Of a stretch of 64,000 bases of DNA, positions 62,601 through 64,000 are shown piece after piece; the first letter of the stretch is position 1; every line of letters starts with the position of its first letter. Position numbers and translations under genes: made by a program. Source of the DNA: Balanoglossus misakiensis (lineage: Eukaryota > Hemichordata); assembly GCA_040954595.2 (NCBI GenBank), contig CM082597.2:1736001-1800000 (forward strand), written 5' to 3'. The notes under the pieces are model-generated. The model worked only from the letters and a program-made list of their open reading frames with translations, was not told the DNA's origin and searched no databases.

Positions 62601-64000
62601 GGCCAGGTGGGCAGTAGTAACCTAGTAGTGACAACGAGGAGTAAATCAGTATTTATTGTGAGGTACATACACGACAATAGTGCTTACAACTTCCCCAACT
62701 GTACTTTGGTTAAACCCAATGTGTTTTCACTTCAGTGGGTAGCTGGACTACTTACCTGCATCACACTCATCAGTGATAGCATCAGCACCCACTTCATTGC
62801 AGTAGAAACCTCCATCACAGGGAAGGCAGTCAGCAAACTCATCCTTGTTGATGGTTGGATTGTAAGTGCCATTGCTGCATGGGACAGGCAAGTCACTACC
62901 CTGAGGGCAGTAGTGACCAACTGGGCAGTCCACTTCATCTGCATTATCAGACCCTAATCAGTTGGAAAAAAAACATCATTTAGTAGATGAGGCAATAGGC
63001 AATGATTTCTTCACAAATTTCAGCCTTTAAAACAGTGGTTAAGTGTGCAAACTGAATTGAGAGTTAAGTCACACATATTGTCCTGTCAAGTCGCCAACAC
63101 AAACAGTATAATATGACTCATCAGATTCATGTCATTTCCTACTGTGTACAAGGCTCTACATGACTTGAGAAACATGCTATAATTTCTGCAATCTAACACA
63201 TGGTTATAACTGATGATCTCAAACTACCACATTCTCTTGGAAATACGACAGCGACACCTACCTTCTGGGCAATAGTAGCCGGGATCACAAGGTCCAGTGA
63301 CATTACCCAAGCCATTGGAACCACAGTAATATCCAGCTGTGCATGGTACCTCAGCAGGTGAGGCTTCCGGACAGAAGTAACTGGACTGACACTCTCCACC
63401 ATTTGATGAAGGCTTAGAAAAAATAAACAGACCATCATTTGAATAACTTCGTTACATTGCACATAAGCTATTATACATATTCAGCACCAGTGACTTGGCA
63501 AGTAGTGTTTTGCCCTGACAAGCCTGATAAACTTACCGGGTTATCATAGGCTCCACCTGAACAGTAATAGCCAGCATCACAGGGTCCAGTTGGTGCAGAG
63601 TTGTTGTACCCTTCACAGTAATACCCAGGTGTACATGGCACACAGGAAGAGTCATTCTTCTGGGTTGAGTAACTGTTGTAGGTTCCTGGTGGGCATGCAT
63701 AGGCAAATGGATCGGGTGTGTTCAGGGGGCAGTAGAAACCTGGTGGGCACTCGTTGGGTGAGTAATCAGTTGTGTTGGAGTAGCAATAGTAGCCTTCTGG
63801 ACAGTCCATGCAGTCGGGTTTATTCGGAAGGTCATTATAGTAGCCTGGGTTGCAGCCCAGTGGATAGGCAGTGTCGCCCGGACAGTAGTGACCGACTGGA
63901 CAGATGTGTCCGATAATGGGATGCACTGTGTCGACTGGACACTGGTCTTCATTGATCATGGTCGGGTTGGGTTTGTCGGCTCCGGACACGCAGTACCATC
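37584..64000 (-). CDS. Giant GCC2/GCC3-repeat transmembrane protein with coiled-coil cytoplasmic tail (partial, 5' end beyond window)
   Basis: Sixty-one exons can be chained with GT/AG borders and one unbroken frame: 11,798 coding bases, 3,931 residues after the window edge, stop TAA at 37584-37586. Residue numbers here count from the first complete codon (TGG, 63996-63998). Layout: residues 1-1210 cysteine-rich ephrin-receptor-like modules; 1210-1560 juxtamembrane domains; 1562-1586 one transmembrane helix; 1587-1875 charged and helical; 1875-2312 PxTG-type repeats; 2312-3500 mostly coiled coil; 3500-3778 globular; 3778-3931 short coiled C-terminus. The topology is type I by the position of the cysteine-rich part and the basic RKYGWDK after the helix. 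It does not match a protein I can name. Roles in adhesion, ciliary or cortical anchoring are only guesses. Exon coordinates are in the following entries. Confidence 0.88.
40692..41691. other. Intron of the giant gene with microsatellite (1.0 kb)
   Basis: Separates exon 41692-41851 from 40475-40691. Apart from the CATA/CA microsatellite at its 5' end, nothing recognisable. Confidence 0.6.
41546..41666. repeat. (CATA)n/(CA)n microsatellite
   Basis: About 27 CATA units followed by seven CA units, inside an intron of the giant gene and about 25 bases downstream (coding strand) of the donor of exon 41692-41851. The tandem Met-Tyr-Val-Cys open frame over it is an artefact. Confidence 0.97.
42922..42943. 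repeat. (TG)n microsatellite
   Basis: Eleven TG units in the intron between exons 42990-43157 and 42508-42671, in an AT/TA-rich context. Confidence 0.95.
44203..44311. mobile_element. Possible short inverted-repeat element (MITE-like)
   Basis: AATTTTTCGCGA at 44203-44214 and TCGCGAAAATTT at 44300-44311 form inverted ends about 109 bases apart, with further related sequence outside (GTAAACCAGG at about 44193). Small non-autonomous repeats with TCGCGAAAATTT and GTTTACAG motifs are, from memory, common in marine invertebrate introns. It lies within 20 bases of the donor of exon 44330-44572. Assignment is tentative because no second copy is in the window. Confidence 0.4.
45236..46895. other. Long intron of the giant gene (1.66 kb)
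   Basis: One of the longest introns of this gene, between exons 46896-47114 and 45140-45235. AT-rich; no additional exon, RNA gene or mobile element was recognised in it. Confidence 0.6.
51451..53458 (-). other. Giant gene: PxTG-type cytoplasmic repeats
   Basis: Exons 53231-53458, 52761-53096, 52423-52671, 52076-52243, 51791-51961 and 51451-51608. A short unit recurs: a hydrophobic residue, Asp or His, Pro, two residues, Thr/Ser-Gly or Thr-Glu, then Pro-hydrophobic-Pro/Gly. Examples are VHPQTGHVLPVEG, VDPETEQPMDI, IHPQTGMTYPVAG, TDPVTGLPLPIEIG, IDPNTEQPVPILA, FDPETG, VDPVTGDLSPISG and TNPDTNTVVPV. At least ten units are visible, two of them separated by a helical insert (52076-52243). Introns fall in phase 1 in or next to the TG. 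I know of no named domain with this exact pattern; a beta-hairpin solenoid or binding scaffold is a guess. Confidence 0.8.
53609..55006 (-). other. Giant gene: membrane-proximal cytoplasmic region
   Basis: Exons 54802-55006, 54515-54660, 54112-54360 and 53609-53885, residues about 1584-1875. It starts with a basic stretch after the membrane, then helical charged sequence (YERKREALDIELERRKEL, RQRQLMEDDEKNREE) likely to form coiled coil, then EARRLLDEYTQKL and a Gly-rich segment before the PxTG repeats. No catalytic motif is visible. Confidence 0.75.
55168..55356 (-). other. Giant gene: transmembrane exon
   Basis: Exon of 63 codons, phase 0 at both ends. It ends in a strongly hydrophobic run beginning WLLIASMLAGALLIMILLI, and the next exon starts LLFRKYGWDK, giving one helix of about 25 residues followed by basic residues (positive-inside rule). 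This is the only convincing membrane segment in the visible protein. Confidence 0.88.
55481..56930 (-). other. Giant gene: juxtamembrane extracellular domains
   Basis: Exons 56766-56930, 56250-56550, 55775-56078 and 55481-55643, residues about 1210-1520. The first two are cysteine-rich but no longer of the ephrin-receptor-like pattern (CPCAHGFEV, CKCQVDDLEE, CDLECRLA). The third has a Ser-rich linker with two basic clusters, SRRRLLS (near 55950) and TRKGRRLMG (near 55905); RKGR fits a minimal furin site R-x-x-R. The third and fourth exons contain CLKFGELMFFSV and FSYKFQDPGVYVFYMS, alternating hydrophobic strands followed by PGVYVF, which resemble the closing strands of a cupredoxin-like beta sandwich. 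That fold assignment is an inference. Confidence 0.6.
57360..64000 (-). other. Giant gene: ephrin-receptor-like (GCC2/GCC3) extracellular modules
   Basis: Eighteen exons: 63537-64000, 63262-63412, 62756-62953, 62463-62621, 62070-62301, 61670-61869, 61130-61426, 60811-61014, 60400-60657, 59990-60202, 59715-59855, 59410-59547, 59094-59219, 58861-58974, 58532-58663, 58194-58328, 57814-58056, 57360-57583. They repeat a pattern of the kind CPxGYYCxxG ... PCPxGTY ... CxxCPPG, the signature of the GCC2_GCC3/ephrin-receptor-like family, at roughly 45-50 residue spacing, so about 25 modules. N-glycosylation sequons (NDT, NTT, NGT, NFT) are frequent. Fifteen of the introns interrupt in phase 1, usually inside a Gly codon just before a Gly-x-Tyr-Cys or similar, and thirteen exons are symmetrical 1-1. 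Such modules are known from secreted and receptor proteins in many animals; ligand unknown. Confidence 0.88.

Noticed and set aside
62382-62957. 191-residue plus-strand open frame
   Set aside because: Antisense to two cysteine-rich exons of the giant gene and their intron; no features of its own.
24000-64000. tRNA, rRNA or other structured RNA genes
   Set aside because: I looked for tRNA-like and rRNA-like signatures and recognised none.

Overview
The window is nuclear DNA of an animal. It holds intron-rich genes with GT/AG junctions, a soluble guanylate cyclase with an H-NOX domain, a very large receptor-like gene of cysteine-rich extracellular modules, AT-rich introns and a megasatellite-scale tandem array. 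The gene content and CATG-rich, microsatellite-dotted introns fit an invertebrate bilaterian, probably marine (lophotrochozoan or invertebrate deuterostome). I cannot name the species.

Layout. Positions 1-12321 are a tandem array of an 88-bp CpG-rich monomer (about 140 copies) on the minus strand. Positions 12322-12421 are exactly 100 N. Positions 12422-23945 are the same satellite on the plus strand (about 131 copies). The array is built at several scales: single-base monomer variants, 13- and 24-monomer duplications in the left arm, and a nearly perfect 62-monomer (about 5.46 kb) super-repeat in the right arm. The last 5-6 kb before the gap become increasingly indel-ridden, which suggests a poorly supported contig end.

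From 23946 to the end all supported genes lie on the minus strand. (1) 24331-26013: a gene of at least four exons for a predicted single-pass membrane protein, whose C-terminal part looks like the coiled coil plus RNA-binding fold of a LINE ORF1 protein. Its 5' end was not found. (2) 28671-34824: an 11-exon gene for a 692-residue soluble guanylate cyclase, best matched to the beta-2 subunit, with heme ligand and a full set of catalytic residues. (3) 37584-64000 and beyond: the 3' part of a giant gene. I could define 61 exons whose splice phases all agree, giving 3,931 residues with an open N-terminus: about 1,560 extracellular residues with many ephrin-receptor-like (GCC2/GCC3) cysteine modules and a beta-rich juxtamembrane domain, one transmembrane helix, and about 2,345 cytoplasmic residues. 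The cytoplasmic part has PxTG-type repeats, a very long charged coiled coil and a C-terminal globular domain. I do not recognise it as a named protein; it is the best candidate here for undescribed biology.

Intergenic stretches at 26014-28670 and 34825-37583 carry no convincing gene. They hold short palindromes, candidate polyadenylation signals and presumably promoter and UTR sequence. Exon coordinates were derived by hand from splice motifs and reading-frame continuity and have not been checked against transcripts.
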